From contig JAVIAB010000041.1 of NCBI GenBank assembly GCA_032433765.1, forward strand, positions 80,872,428 to 80,936,427: DNA of 64,000 bases, in the 5' to 3' direction. The stretch comes from Megaustenia siamemsis (Eukaryota > Mollusca > Gastropoda > Stylommatophora > Ariophantidae). Positions 1-10,784 of this stretch are shown here, piece by piece. Below the pieces are notes generated by a model. That model was not told the origin of the DNA and ran no database searches. It saw only the letters and a program-made list of their open reading frames with translations. Numbering within the stretch: the first letter of the stretch is position 1; every line of letters begins with the position of its first letter. The position numbers were made by a program, and so were the translations under genes.

Positions 1-330
1 TGACTGTCTGTTTTGATAGTGGAACGCTCTTTAATTTACTAGATATATGAGAACTTATTTCCTCAACCCTTCTAGTGACTGTCTGTTTTGATAGTGGAAC
101 GCTCTTTAATTTACCAGATATATGAGAACTTATTTCCTCAACCCTTCTAGTGACTGTCTGTTTTGATAGTGGAACGCTCTTTAATTTACTAGATATATGA
201 GAACTTATTTCCTCAACCCTTCTAGTGACTGTCTGTTTTGATAGTGGAACGCTCTTTAATTTACTAGATATATGAGAACTTATTTCCTCAACCCTTCTAG
301 TGACTGTCTGTTTTGATAGTGGAACGCTCT
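1..330 (-). repeat. 75-bp tandem repeat inside the hAT transposase frame
   Basis: The unit starts at 1, 76, 151, 226 and 301, giving about 4.4 copies at an exact 75-bp (25-codon) spacing with very few differences. On the minus strand the frame stays open through all copies and repeats VPLSKQTVTRRVEEIS plus a serine-rich helix. The array may continue left of the window. Confidence 0.95.
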
Positions 331-1349
331 CAAAATGACTGGCAATTTTTTCTTCCCCAAATGCACGCGCCATGTTAATAGAACAACGCTTTACGAAGTC
401 ACCGTCACATAATGATTTTTTTTATTTCGCTATCTCTGCGCTTACAACAAACGATGCCATTAAGGAACTTGTTTGTTTTGTTGTTAATGTAGTAAAAACA
501 GATTTCTGAGCACTAACCTTTTTCTTCAAATCTCATACAAGTGTAGAACGTATTGTACCAATGTAGTCCTTGTATTTAGCGGCGTGATGATGTGTGTAAG
601 GCCGTTTAAGATTATACTCTTCATTTACAGACAACACTTGCAAACACACAAGGCACTGCGGTTTGCTATCCTTATTGTTGATAAATAAAAAATCATGTTC
701 CCATTTCTCATGAAAAAATCTGATTTTTTAAATTTAATTGACGTTTATTGCTCATATTATACCACGACCGAAGCAACAGACAATGAAAACACAGATTACA
801 ACAATAGCACTGTTTCCTGTTAAAATGGAACTGTTCACTGTAACTCGACAAAATCAGAATGATCAGTGATCAGATCGGATATATGATTTTGACTGATGAA
901 AAGAGGTTTGGAGAGAAAGAAACTGAAAGTAAAATAATTGTGAGGTGAAGGTGTTGGGGTGGAGGAGGTGGGTGACTGACAGTATTTCTTGGCGGAAACT
1001 GTTTGAACTCGCCGAACCGAGAGTCGGCTCTAGAACCATTCGTTGGCTTCTTCCTTTGTTTAAGTCGGTCGCAGGATGATCAAAAGAAAAAAAAAAGGAT
1101 GGGCCGGGAATGACGGGAAGTCGACGTTAAACTAACTACTAGAGTGTTCCGAGTTTTAAACATAGGTCTACTAGGGAATATTTGAGTTAGCTTTCTCCAC
1201 GGTTAGAAGTTAATGTAACAAATTTTAAATCAATTTTACCCAGGACATTTTGCTCAATGCAACCTGATTTTATTTTTTATCCGCCGCGAGCCACAAAAAG
1301 GACGTCGCGGGCCACTTGTGGCCCTCGAGCACCTAATTGGCCATCCCTG
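1..1349 (-). mobile_element. hAT-superfamily transposon (GTF2IRD2/ZBED-like transposase), right-hand part, degenerate
   Basis: Read on the minus strand, about 735 down to 1 encodes the N-terminal part of a hAT-type transposase of the kind also seen in GTF2IRD2 and SCAND3-like proteins. It has a BED-like CLVC half-finger followed by LKRPYTHHHAAKY, then FVKRC, then SKQTVTRRVEEIS, the segment before the catalytic RNase H-like core. Two in-frame stops (complements of 543-545 and 422-424) show that it is broken. The catalytic domain would lie left of the window. Bases 1280-1349 look like the transposon end: the minus strand begins CAGGGATGGCCAA, typical of hAT termini. Bases 736-1279 are the non-coding leader. 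The element abuts a tRNA-related repeat at 1350 and probably inserted into it. Confidence 0.72.
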
Positions 1350-1562
1350 CTATAGAGGGTAACTTCCGAGGCGATAATCAGCGAATCAATTCAGAGGAAG
1401 ATATATGTTTACAGCACTCGGGAAAAATGACAAATAATCAACAGCAGAAAAAAAAAACAAAGAACAATATATAGACCCAAGCAGGATCGAACCCGTACTC
1501 CTTGGCACAGCGCCTTGCCACGAGAAGCCAAACGCTAGGGAACACTGCCAACCCTGCTAACT
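1350..1562 (-). mobile_element. tRNA-related hairpin element, partial copy
   Basis: This is a minus-strand copy of the family best seen at 46423-46740. The shared 3' body (cttccgaggcgataatcag) is followed by a tRNA-like core with the B-box-like motif GGTTCGATCC on the minus strand (near 1488-1497). The second arm of the hairpin is missing. The hAT terminus sits directly against its 3' end, so the hAT insertion is probably younger. Confidence 0.7.
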
Positions 1563-1689
1563 AAAAAATTAGCCATCATTGGCGATATCTTTCACGCAGG
1601 TGTTCTCATGACTATAGCATAGGGCTGCGATCACAGCTCGAGAATAAATTATGTTTCTGTATTTTTCCTATTAAGACAAGTATCTTCCG

Positions 1690-2966
1690 GATAGCGTAGA
1701 GCTGGGGAATACTTGCGTTGCATCTTCATCATCGAGTGCCATCTCCGCAACGAAGGTTGGCTACCATGGATCGCCATTCCACTCTGTTTCTTGCTTTGAT
1801 GGTGCAGGCTGACATAGATTGACTTGTCCATCTTTTGATGTTACTCGTCCATGTTAGTCTTGGTCTGCCTCTGCCTCTTTTATCTTCTATTTTCCCTTTC
1901 AATATTACTTTTAGTAGGCTGTTGTGTCTTTTAACGTGTCCCAAAAATTTCATTTGTCTTGTCTTAATTGTATTTAGTAGTTCTCTTTTTATTTTTAGTT
2001 GTTTTAAAACTTCATAGTTTGTTTTCTTTTCTTTCCATCCAATTCTACCTATTCTTCTGTAAATCCACATTTCCAAGGCTTTAATTTTCTGTTGTGTTTT
2101 CTTGTCTAATGTCCATGTTTCTGCACCATATAAGAATATTGAGAAGATCTAAAATTTTGCTATTCTTAGTTTTAGCCATGCTGTTATTTGTTTTGTTGTT
2201 AGCATATTTTTCATGGCATTAAAATTACTTTTTGCCATACCTATTCTTTTGTTTATTTCAATTTTACATTGTCTATCATTGGTTATAGTATGTCCAAGGT
2301 AGTTGTAGCTCTGAACTGTCTCCAGGTCTATTCCTTCAATTTTTATATCCACTTGTGGGTTTTGAGTATATTCTTTGTTTATGATCCTAGTTTTAGTCTT
2401 TTTGATATTCATATCTAGTTCATATTTTTTTGCTTGTCATGTTTATTTCATTAAGTAATTGTTGTAGATCTTTAGGATTTTCTGCTAGTAGTACAGTGTC
2501 ATCAGCCTATCTTAGGTTATTGATTATCTTTCCATTAATTTGTAGGTCTGGCATCTCTATGATGTTTTCAAAAGATTTGCTCAGTGTATAGATTGAACAA
2601 GCTTGGTGATAAGATGCATCCTTGTCTTACTCTTCTTTTTATATCCATGGGTGTAGAGTTTTCTTTGTTATATTTTATTATTGCTGTTTACTCCCAGTAC
2701 AAATTACATATCGTATGTCTGTGTCGTCTAGATTTATATCCTTTAGGCAGTCTATAAATTGGTTATGGTGTATTCTATCGAAAGCTTTGGTGTAGTCTAT
2801 GAAGCAGGCATATATTGGTTTGTTTACTTCTATGTAATTTTCATTCAATGTTCTCATGCTAAATACGGCTTCTTTTGTGCCACTGTTTTTCCTGAATCCA
2901 AATTGTTGCTCATCTAATTCAGTATTGATTTAATTCTGAATCCTACCCTGTATAACTTTTTGCGTT
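1690..2966 (-). pseudogene. 5'-truncated LINE reverse transcriptase, degenerate
   Basis: The minus strand carries a non-LTR retrotransposon reverse transcriptase from mid-fingers to the C-terminus. In order: QFGFRKNSGTKEAVF (about 2925-2880), motif A FIDYTKAFD (about 2800), a degraded QGCILSPSLF region, ADDTVLLAENP (motif C, about 2506-2475), YNYLGHTIT (about 2310-2285), then the C-terminal FLGHVKR and RGRGRPR signatures (about 1950-1880). It is broken by several frameshifts and stops; the tyrosine codon expected before ADD is TAG (complement of 2507-2509). The copy is truncated near 2966, so the endonuclease is absent. The family resembles the endonuclease-reverse transcriptase LINEs common in molluscs and other invertebrates; the clade is not certain. 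Confidence 0.88.
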
Positions 2967-3017
2967 GCAAACATTTAGGACGGAACAGTACGAATAGTAG
3001 TTTCCTGTGGTTTAGAC

Positions 3018-3264
3018 GAGACAAATAATAATAATCTGAATATTATTATAGAGGGAAACTTCCGAGGCGATAATCAGAGAATCAATTCAGAGGAAGAGGT
3101 ATGTTTACAGCACTCGGAAAAAATGGCTTTTCGTGGCAAGGCGCTGTGCCAAGGAGTACGGGTTCGATCCTGCTTCGGTCCATATATTGTACTTTTTTTC
3201 TGTTGTTGATTATTTGTCCTTTGTTCCGAGTGCTGTAAACATAGCTCTTCCCCTGAATTGATTC
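3018..3264 (+). mobile_element. tRNA-related hairpin element, rearranged copy
   Basis: The left arm (3055-3116) is the reverse complement of the family's 3' body. The right part (about 3125-3264) is in plus orientation, with the tRNA-like segment ending in the B box GGTTCGATCC near 3169, then the polyT/CTGTTGTTGATT body and the right arm. The tRNA 5' half seen at 46570-46650 is missing, so this copy is an internal deletion of the hairpin. Confidence 0.72.
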
Positions 3265-3419
3265 GAGAACAAACCGCAGCCCATTGTTAATCTTGTGTTT
3301 ATAAGTCAGTGACGTCAGTGAGACTAACGATACTCTGTGAGATGGATCACGTGCTCGATACATCGTTCATACCAACCAGAAAAACGATCAGACACACAAA
3401 GTCCTCACTACCAACATCA

Positions 3420-4660
3420 CAGCACATCAAAGAGAAGTACAGATTATAGTAATTAAACAAAAATACAATAAATAATATAAAAGATGATCGGAAATGGGTA
3501 AAGAATATATGGAAGGAGACATGTGAAGAAACCCTGGGGAAAATATAACGCCAGAATAAGGCACGGATGACAGCAGAGACCCTGGATAAAATTAAAGAAA
3601 GAAAGAATAAGAAAGCAGACATCAATAAAAGCAAAACAAGAAGTAATAAAGCCAAGACACAGGAAGCTTACACAGAGGTGAACAAAGACGTGAGAAGATG
3701 CATTGAAAGGGATAAGAGGAAATATATAGATGAACTAGCTAAAGAGGCAGAAGAAGCAGCAAATAAAGGGAATATGAAAGAACTGTACAACAGCACAAAG
3801 AAATTAAGTGGAAAATACAAACAGATCAACGCCTTTATCAAAGATAAGAAAGGAAATCTGCTTAGTAATATAAGGGAACAAATGGAGAGATGGAAAGAGC
3901 ACTATGAAGAACTTTTGAACATTCTTGCACGTTTCTGCACATTCACGACAGCCACACTCAGGTTACCATTTCCTTTTCATTTTGACCTCGGCCTGACACA
4001 CAGGATAGACATTTTTCTTTTCTTTAACGTATTTCTATTATTTTTTGTTTTGGATGTTTCGTTATTAGTTTTACTTACATATCCGTGTGTGTGCTTTTTT
4101 TGTTTGTTCCTGCTGAAGGCCTATTGGGCCGAAACGTCGTTTAATCTGTGTCGTCCACTAATCACGTAAAGCTTCTAACATACCATTTTTTTCCATTTTT
4201 AAAAATGTTTCCTCAAATAATCCTCCAGATATACAACCAGCAGTAGAAGAGTTACACGTTAACTGTGGAAAACCAAGCAAGGAAGAAATAATGAAAGCCA
4301 TCAATCTATTAACAAATGGTAAAGTCACAGGACCAGATGAAATTCCTTCAGAAGCAATCATCATTTTTTGGTCATGTAATGAGAATGGAACAGCTGGAAT
4401 ATATTGTGACAACTGGGCAAATCGAGGGACGAAGAGATAGAGGGAAGCAAAGGGAAAAGATACCAGGCAGCTTAAGAGAAGGGCTTGGCAGAAGGTCAAC
4501 AACAGAAATGATAAATAACTGTCGAGATCGAAAGTTGTGGAGAGACATGATCTCCTTCCCCAGCAGGCATTGTACTGATGAAGAAAGAGATGATGATGAT
4601 ATGGACCGTAAAAATTACGCCCGAACTGATAGATTAGATTTCCGTTTCCGGTGAACATAA
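3420..4660 (+). pseudogene. LINE fragment with internal deletion and a nested insertion
   Basis: Plus-strand coding resembles the linker between the endonuclease and reverse transcriptase of a LINE: ETCEETLG, MTAETLDKIKERKNKK, DKRKYIDELAKEAEEAA, ELYNSTKKLSGKY and RWKEHYEELLN (to about 3929). The frame resumes at about 4213 with NPPDIQPAVEEL and NGKVTGPDEIPSEAI (the start of the RT domain). It then jumps near 4356 directly to the C-terminal signature SSFFGHVMR, TTGQIEGRRDRG and RKLWRDMIS, ending in a GATGATGATGAT tail. The catalytic palm is therefore deleted, and about 280 bp of foreign DNA separates the linker from the RT start. The C-terminus is closely similar to 55700-55946. Confidence 0.85.
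3930..4212 (+). mobile_element. Short element inserted in the LINE, with a hammerhead-like motif
   Basis: This block interrupts the LINE reading frame. It shares extended similarity with 55345-55560 (same strand) and 54575-54770 (opposite strand): the GTGTGTGT stretch, TGCTGAAGGCCTATT, CCGAAAC, and the CACGTAAAGCTTC end. The CTGA...GGCC-loop-GGCC-GAAAC arrangement at 4113-4135 recalls the core of a hammerhead ribozyme, though one core position does not fit. No clear target duplication was found. Confidence 0.55.
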
Positions 4661-5839
4661 ATCTGGCAGCGGTTGTCCCACTATGGCCGTCTGCACCGAT
4701 GGGCTTTCAGTCTGTGAGTGCCACTTGACTACTCGCCATCATTTTAAAATAACTTTAGTTTCAGGTTTTAAATATTTGAAGTATAATATACAATTGAAAT
4801 TCATTTATTTGGTGCCTGGTCGTTAGTTGGAATTTGTTAATCAGCTTGTTGTCAGTCCTTCTTCACTTCTAGTTATTTAGTTCTAGTCGGTTAAGAGTAG
4901 AGTGTAAGTGTAAGTGTAGCAGACACTATAAACTAAATCACTCAATTAAACTATTACACTAAATCAAGTGACTAAAAAATGATACTGAGAGACGTTTCTG
5001 ACTGAAGAAAAAGGAAGAGACACAAACGACTGTCACTGTAACCATAGCAGCTGCTTAGCGACTCACTATTGTTCGTTGTTTAACGTTTAATTTAATTTGC
5101 GTTCAACCGACCAGCAATTCAATCATTGAATTTAGACGGCAATTTACGAGTCAACGACTCAGTCTTAGTCTAGCTTCTCAAATTATTTTTCATCTAAAAG
5201 AGTAATCTCCACTGTCTGGCCATACTTGAATTATTAACTATATTTAATTTTTGTGCATTTAATTTTATTTTTTTCAACAAAGTTTAGCCAGTTTAGGGTT
5301 AGCTGTAGACTGTAGGCTATTCCACACCCAGGGGTCTTCTAATGACAATGACAGATTAAAGAGAATGGCCGAATAAAGTGCAAGGCAGGGGACGTTACTA
5401 TGAGCAGAACTAATTTGGGGCACTAAACTTGTAAATTACTGTTTAAAGTGTTTAGACTAGAACGCATGCTACATTGAAAATTGCTGTATAGTTGGCAGGT
5501 GTATTTATACATTTTTGATATGTCTACTAGATTGATCTAGTTTTCTTTGATTCAACAAATTTGAATTATTATAATTTGTCGTTACATGGAGGAATATTCA
5601 ATATTGTCTTATATATAGGGCTCAGTATTTGAATTTGCATACAGTCTAGATCTGTGGGGTACTAAAGTCCTAGTTAGTGTTGTAAATTATTTCTGCTAGA
5701 TGAGTGATCTTCCCTGATTGACAGCACGTAATTGAATGTATCGACTGCTTCTAGTTTAAAGGGACGTTACTCCAAACATAAATAATTTATGATATTATAT
5801 AAGAACTTTACCTGTGGGGCATATGTGGATAAGCGGTGG
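4661..5839. other. Unique AT-rich sequence, no gene recognised
   Basis: I see no long frame, array or recognisable element here. A short potential first exon at 4683 (ATGGCCGTCTGC...) ends at a good donor (gtgagt at 4714). Its phase does not fit the next gene 1 exon at 7321, so it is not called. Confidence 0.4.
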
Positions 5840-6016
5840 GTTGGAATACTAACAACAGGAAATATTGGAGATCAGAGAGATAGCCCTTACTACGATAGTG
5901 GTAGACAAGGGGGAAATTTGCTTGATGGTTTGATGGCATGGAAAAGATCAGCGGTGGAACCGTTACACATCACACAAGATCAATGTTTATGGAGGAATAT
6001 GCATGCGTTCACCTGA
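5840..6016 (+). pseudogene. LINE 3'-end coding remnant
   Basis: The frame around 5840-6016 reads LTTGNIGDQRD, LLDGLMAWKRSAVEP and QCLWRNM. This parallels the C-terminus of the LINE at 55740-55946 (TTGKIEGQRDRG, WLGRRSTIEM, QKLWRDM) and looks like a diverged relative of that element. No upstream RT domain is present. Confidence 0.5.
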
Positions 6017-6019
6017 TGA

Positions 6020-6300
6020 CTAAAGGAATACACATCTTCGTCATTCGCCCTTAAAGGAATGTTAATTGGGTGTGCTGTGTTGTGGTGTGTTGTGGTTTGC
6101 AGTAGAATTGATTTCCCAACACATCCGACTTCAGCACTGCATTTTTGGGTACCAGGTTGTCTCCCCTCTTTGATCCCTACTGGCTTGGCCAGACTAGACT
6201 GGTTAGTCTGTTTCTAGAGGCACTGCAAAGAGGTGGAGTAGGGTCTGGATGGTTCTACTTAACTGATCCTGGCACTGGCCATCACCTGTGAGGTGCTGAC
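6020..6300 (-). mobile_element. Dispersed repeat family copy (LINE 3'-end-like)
   Basis: The reverse complement matches 14690-15090 over most of its length, for example AGAACCATCCAGACCCT, GTCTAGTCTGGCCAAG, TCGGATGTGTTGGG and TTTAAGGGCGAATGACGA. Further copies are at 27050-27215 (minus) and 59055-59640 (plus, internally amplified). Confidence 0.75.
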
Positions 6301-6418
6301 ATCTTACAGCTCTGTTGCTATCTGGCGCTGACATCTTCCAGCTCTGTTGCTATCTGGCGCTGACATCTTCCAGCTCTGTTGCTGTCTTGTGCTGACATCT
6401 TACAGCTCTGTTGCTGTG
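6292..6418 (+). repeat. 32-bp tandem repeat, four copies
   Basis: Units built on GCTGACATCTT(A/C)CAGCTC start at 6295 and 6327 and continue to about 6418. It lies at the edge of the dispersed repeat just upstream. Confidence 0.85.
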
Positions 6419-6647
6419 GACCTGAGGATCATTAATATCCAACACCCCTCAGCATAAACCATGAATGAATTAAGTTTTTGATAAAAATTGATTCTCCATT
6501 TCCTTACAACAATCATAACTTCTATCTTGTCTAAACTCTTGTTCCTTTAGAACAAGTCTGTTGTCGTGATTTATGTTTGAATATGGCTGAGCAAGTTTAT
6601 GTTAGCAGAACACGTATTGAAAAGTTGTATTGCTACAAATAATGAAG

Positions 6648-6902
6648 TAAAAGTAAAGTACCCCCGTCACACCAAGTGGCGTATAGGGAAATATGGTGTT
6701 AGTGACCCTATATTTTACAGACCTTCAGCACATGATTTTTGGGGTAATGTGGTCGGTATTACGCCCGTGCTGCTTTACTTTCCCAGAAAAAAAATCCGGT
6801 ACCCATTTAAGGCTGGGTGAACCCGGAAGCCGTTGGTTGGGATCGAACCCTACCCCTTGTCCGTGGTAGTCCAGTTCACTAACCACTGAGCTATCGTGGC
6901 TC
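6648..6902 (-). mobile_element. tRNA-derived SINE with 13-bp target duplication
   Basis: The minus strand begins GAGCCACGATAGCTCAGTGG (A box) and continues to the B box GGTTCGATCCC, then a non-tRNA body shared base for base over long stretches with 27825-28078 (CTTTACTTTCCCAG, ATTTTTGGGGTAAT on the plus strand). The direct repeat ACAAATAATGAAG at 6635-6647 and 6903-6915 is the target duplication. That repeat is itself part of the neighbouring 34-bp minisatellite unit, so the SINE inserted into or beside the array. Confidence 0.92.
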
Positions 6903-7310
6903 ACAAATAATGAAGAAATAAACAAATTGTATTGCTACAAATAATGAAGAAATAAACAAGTTGTGTTGCAACAAATAATGATGTAATAAACAAGTTGTAT
7001 TGCAACAAGTAATTATGTAATAAACAAGTTGTGTTGCAACAAATAATGATGTAATAAACAAGTTGTGTTGCAACAAATAATGATGTAATAAACAAGTTGT
7101 GTTGCAACAAATAATGATGTAATAAACAAGTTGTGTTGCAACAAATAATGATGTAATAAACAAGTTGTGTTGCAACAAATAATGATGTAATAAACAAGTT
7201 GTGTTGCAACAAATAATGATGTAATAAACAAGTTGTATTGCAACAAATATTGATGTAATAAACAAGTTGTATTGCAACAAATATTGATGTAATAAACAAG
7301 TTGTGCTGAT
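6903..7310 (+). repeat. 34-bp minisatellite ending at a splice acceptor
   Basis: About 12 units of 34 bp contain ACAAATAATGATGTAATAAA followed by CAAGTTGTGTTGCA. The array stops about 10 bp before the exon boundary at 7320/7321. Because 34 is not a multiple of 3, each frame rotates through the repeat, and the open frames here have no coding meaning. Confidence 0.97.
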
Positions 7311-7320
7311 TTCTTTGTAG

Positions 7321-7417
7321 ACCGGAAGAAGGAATCAGTGAACTTGTGACAACAAACATGCAGGCAGACATCAAGGAAGTGAAACAGGAGAGAGAAACAG
7401 GATCAGAAATGTATCAG
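7321..7417 (+). CDS. Gene 1 exon A (PRDM9-like/zinc-finger gene), acidic segment with a VKQE motif
   Basis: This candidate internal exon has a pyrimidine-containing acceptor (tgatttctttgtag) and a donor gtactg. Only one frame is open. It begins with the third base of a codon and reads PEEGISELVTTNMQ followed by ADIKEVKQERETGSEMYQ, ending in phase 0. EVKQE fits the SUMOylation consensus (hydrophobic-K-x-E), and the next two exons carry similar motifs, which supports a single transcript. The exon that should precede it must end with two bases of a split codon; I could not find it between 4.7 and 6.6 kb. No homology is recognised for this segment alone. Confidence 0.62.
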
Positions 7418-7569
7418 GTACTGGGATGTGAAGTCAGTTCTGTCCATCTTCTGTGATTTATTTTAGTTTCAATTTTTGTGGGAGATAAGTTTTGACAAGA
7501 ATTGTTTATAACTTGTCCTTGACTTCCTATTTCAAGTGAAAGGCTCTGATAGCCTCCATCTAACAACTG

Positions 7570-9370
7570 GTATTGCTGACCAACCAATGACCTATCGACT
7601 GTTGATACTGACCAACCAATGATCTATTGACTGTTGTTACTGACCAACCAATGACCTATCGACTGTTGTTACTGACCAACCAATGACCTATCGACTGATG
7701 TTACTGACCAACCAATGATCTATCGACTGTTGTTACTGACCAACCAATGATCTATCGACTGTTGTTACTGACCAACCAATGATCTATCGACTGTTGTTAC
7801 TGACCAACCAATGATCTATCGACTGTTGTTACTGACCAACCAATGATCTATCAATTGTTGTTACTGACCAACCAATGATCTATCACTTGATGTTACTGAC
7901 CAACCAATGATCTATTAACTGATGTTACTGACCAACCAATGATCTATCAACTGTTGTTACTGACCAACCAATGATCTATCACTTGATGTTACTGACCAAC
8001 CAATGATCTATTGACTTGTTACTGACCAACCAATGATCTATCAACTGATGTTACTGACCAACCAATGATCTATCACTTGATGTTACAGACCAACCAATGA
8101 TCTATTGACTGTTGTTACTGACCAACCAATGATCTATTAACTGATGTTACTGACCAACCAATGATCTATCACTTGATGTTACTGACCAACCAGTGATCTA
8201 TTGACTTGTTACTGACCAACCAATGATCTATCAACTGTTGTTACAGACCAACCAATGATCTATTAACTGATGTTACTGACCAACCAATGATCTATCAATT
8301 GATGTTACAGACCAACCACTGATCTATCAACTGTTGTTACAGACCAACCAATGATCTATCAACTGTTGTTACAGACCAACCAATGATCTATCAACTGTTG
8401 TTACAGACCAACCAATGATCTATCAACTGTTGTTACTGACCAACCAATGATCTATTGACTGTTGTTACTGACCAACCAATGATCTATCAACTGTTGTTAC
8501 TGACCAACCAATGATCTATCAACTGATGTTACTGACCAAGCAATGATCTATCAACTGATGTTACTGACCAACCAATGATCTATCAACTGATGTTACTGAC
8601 CAACCAATGATCTATTGACTGTTGTTACTGACCAACCAATGATCTATCAACTGTTGTTACAGACCAACCAATGATCTATCAACTGATGTTACAGACCAAC
8701 CAATGATCTATCAACTGTTGTTACAGACCAACCAATGATCTATCAACTGATGTTACTGACCAACCAATGATCTATTGACTGTTGTTACTGACCAACCAAT
8801 GATCTATCAACTGTTGTTACTGACCAACCAATGATCTATCAACTGTTGTTACTGACCAACCAATGATCTATTGACTGTTGTTACTGACCAACCAATGATC
8901 TATCAACTGTTGTTACTGACCAGCCAATGATCTATCAACTGTTGTTACTGACCAACCAATGATCTATCAACTGATGTTACTGACCAACCAATGATCTATT
9001 GACTGTTGTTACTGACCAACCAATGATCTATCAACTGTTGTTACAGACCAACCAATGATCTATCAACTGATGTTACAGACCAACCAATGATCTATCAACT
9101 GTTGTTACAGACCAACCAATGATCTATCAACTGATGTTACTGACCAACCAATGATCTATTGACTGTTGTTACTGACCAACCAATGATCTATCAACTGTTG
9201 TTACTGACCAACCAATGATCTATCAACTGTTGTTACAGACCAACCAATGATCTATTGACTGTTGTTACTGACCAACCAATGATCTATCAACTGTTGTTAC
9301 TGACCAACCAATGATCTATCAACTGATGTTACTGACCAAGCAATGATCTATCAACTGATGTTACTGTTGT
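7570..9370 (+). repeat. 32-bp minisatellite filling a gene 1 intron
   Basis: About 56 units of 32 bp contain CTGACCAACCAATGATCTAT plus CAACTGTTGTTA. Variants (TCGACT, TTGACT, CACTTGA; ACTGAC versus ACAGAC) are intermingled, and a block near 8580-8990 recurs near 8980-9300. The array occupies about 90% of the intron 7418-9411 and ends about 40 bp before the next exon. Confidence 0.97.
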
Positions 9371-9411
9371 TACTGCATGTCATGAAACAGTTTGTCTGGT
9401 CTTGTCATTAG

Positions 9412-9477
9412 GCTGGAAGGTCGGCTGATGTCTTACAAAACCTGGAGGTGGAGGTCAAGCAGGAACCAGAGGATGAG
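9412..9477 (+). CDS. Gene 1 exon B, acidic segment with a VKQE motif
   Basis: This is a 66-bp exon of exactly 22 codons. The acceptor is cttgtcattag and the donor gtcagt; it is phase 0 at both ends, matching exon A and exon C. It reads AGRSADVLQNLEVE followed by VKQEPEDE, a SUMO-consensus lysine followed by acidic residues. No known domain is recognised. It is supported mainly by phase agreement and by similarity in motif style to exons A and C. Confidence 0.6.
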
Positions 9478-10784
9478 GTCAGTGCTCACTAAAACTTTTC
9501 CTGATATGTCAGCTGAACAGGCCAGAAATAATATCTTGTCCATGATGTTTGTTTTACTGTCCTGTCAAGGTTTTACTGATCTGATTCGTCAACATTGTCA
9601 CATTTTGTTTAAGTGCCCGTTCACCACCATCACTATCGTCTTCTGTTCTGTAGTTTCCAGACCCATTCTTAACTCTTTCAGGACCAGAACAGGAAACAGG
9701 AATTTTCAGATTTGGACCAGGTTAATTTTCCTGTTTCCAGAAATTTTACCATATACCTTTTTCATTTGACTACTTCACACAATAATTTAGATAAATGTGG
9801 CATGTGTTATACATCATCGGAAAGGAAAATGGATACAGAAAATGACAATAGCAATATATTTATGATATGTGATTATTTAAAGGAATAAAATATTTGTTTA
9901 AATATAAAAAATTCGAGGTAGATCATTTTTAATTTCAAATATTGTAATTCACTTACCCTCTTCCATGTTTAAATGTGTTGCTATCCATTTGTCTTGAAAT
10001 ATTATACAACATAATCCAAAATCCTCCAAAATACAGTTTATTTGATTAATTTTATGTCCACAAATAACAAAATTATGTACATTTTTGTAAATGATCCCAG
10101 AATGACAAATATTATAAATTTATGTGACGTCAGAACAATATTATTTACAAATCAAGTTTATTATTTTTATTTGCACAACTGGACTTATTTTGTGTGATCT
10201 GTGCCCTAAAGTACCAGTTTCTTTATCAGAATAACTACCACTCGATTCCTCTGAGACACTGATAGTGCTGGAATAGTGATAGTGCTGTAATAGAAGGCAT
10301 CCACTAGCTAAACCTAAGCCAGATCGTCTTACCTTTTTATCATAACTTTTACCAATATTCCGACCCATCATCACAACAAAATTATTGTCCAAGTCTAAAT
10401 ACTATGAATACTCTATTTCTGAATCGCTCAATAACAAGGTTTCAAACATAGATCTAGCTTGTTCTGAATTATCGTTTTGGTCGACTGCAAGAAGTATCAA
10501 CAGTGGGAGTGGCCATTATGTGGCAAAAATTTGAGAAATAAACAATGAATATAAATTAAAAATTTTCCAACGTTCGAAACTTCGACCATGCCGGTATAAA
10601 CAGAAAGATCAAGAAAGAGAACTCTCCTACTTCCGGAAATCAAGTATTGGTTGAAATAAAAATGAAAATCAGTGAAATCAGATAAAATATTCAGCTACAC
10701 CCGAAATAACTGACGTGCCGGTGAGTGGTTAGAACTGATAAATGTTATAGAACCGAGGTGTCGGATAATAGCCAGAAAGAGTTG
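9478..10784. other. Intronic unique AT-rich sequence
   Basis: No repeat or recognised element is visible. On the minus strand 10141-10392 is open (83 codons, serine-rich, containing SVSEESSGSYSDKETG) and the frame is nearly open further upstream to 10500, but I recognise no family. It could be a decayed transposase segment or chance. Confidence 0.35.

Noticed and set aside
4683..4713. First coding exon of gene 1 (ATGGCC... before gtgagt)
   Set aside because: Good donor, but it ends one base into a codon while exon A needs two carried bases.
6820..6902. Functional tRNA gene (minus strand)
   Set aside because: A and B boxes are clear but the sequence continues into a SINE body with target duplications, and a second copy exists; it is a SINE head.
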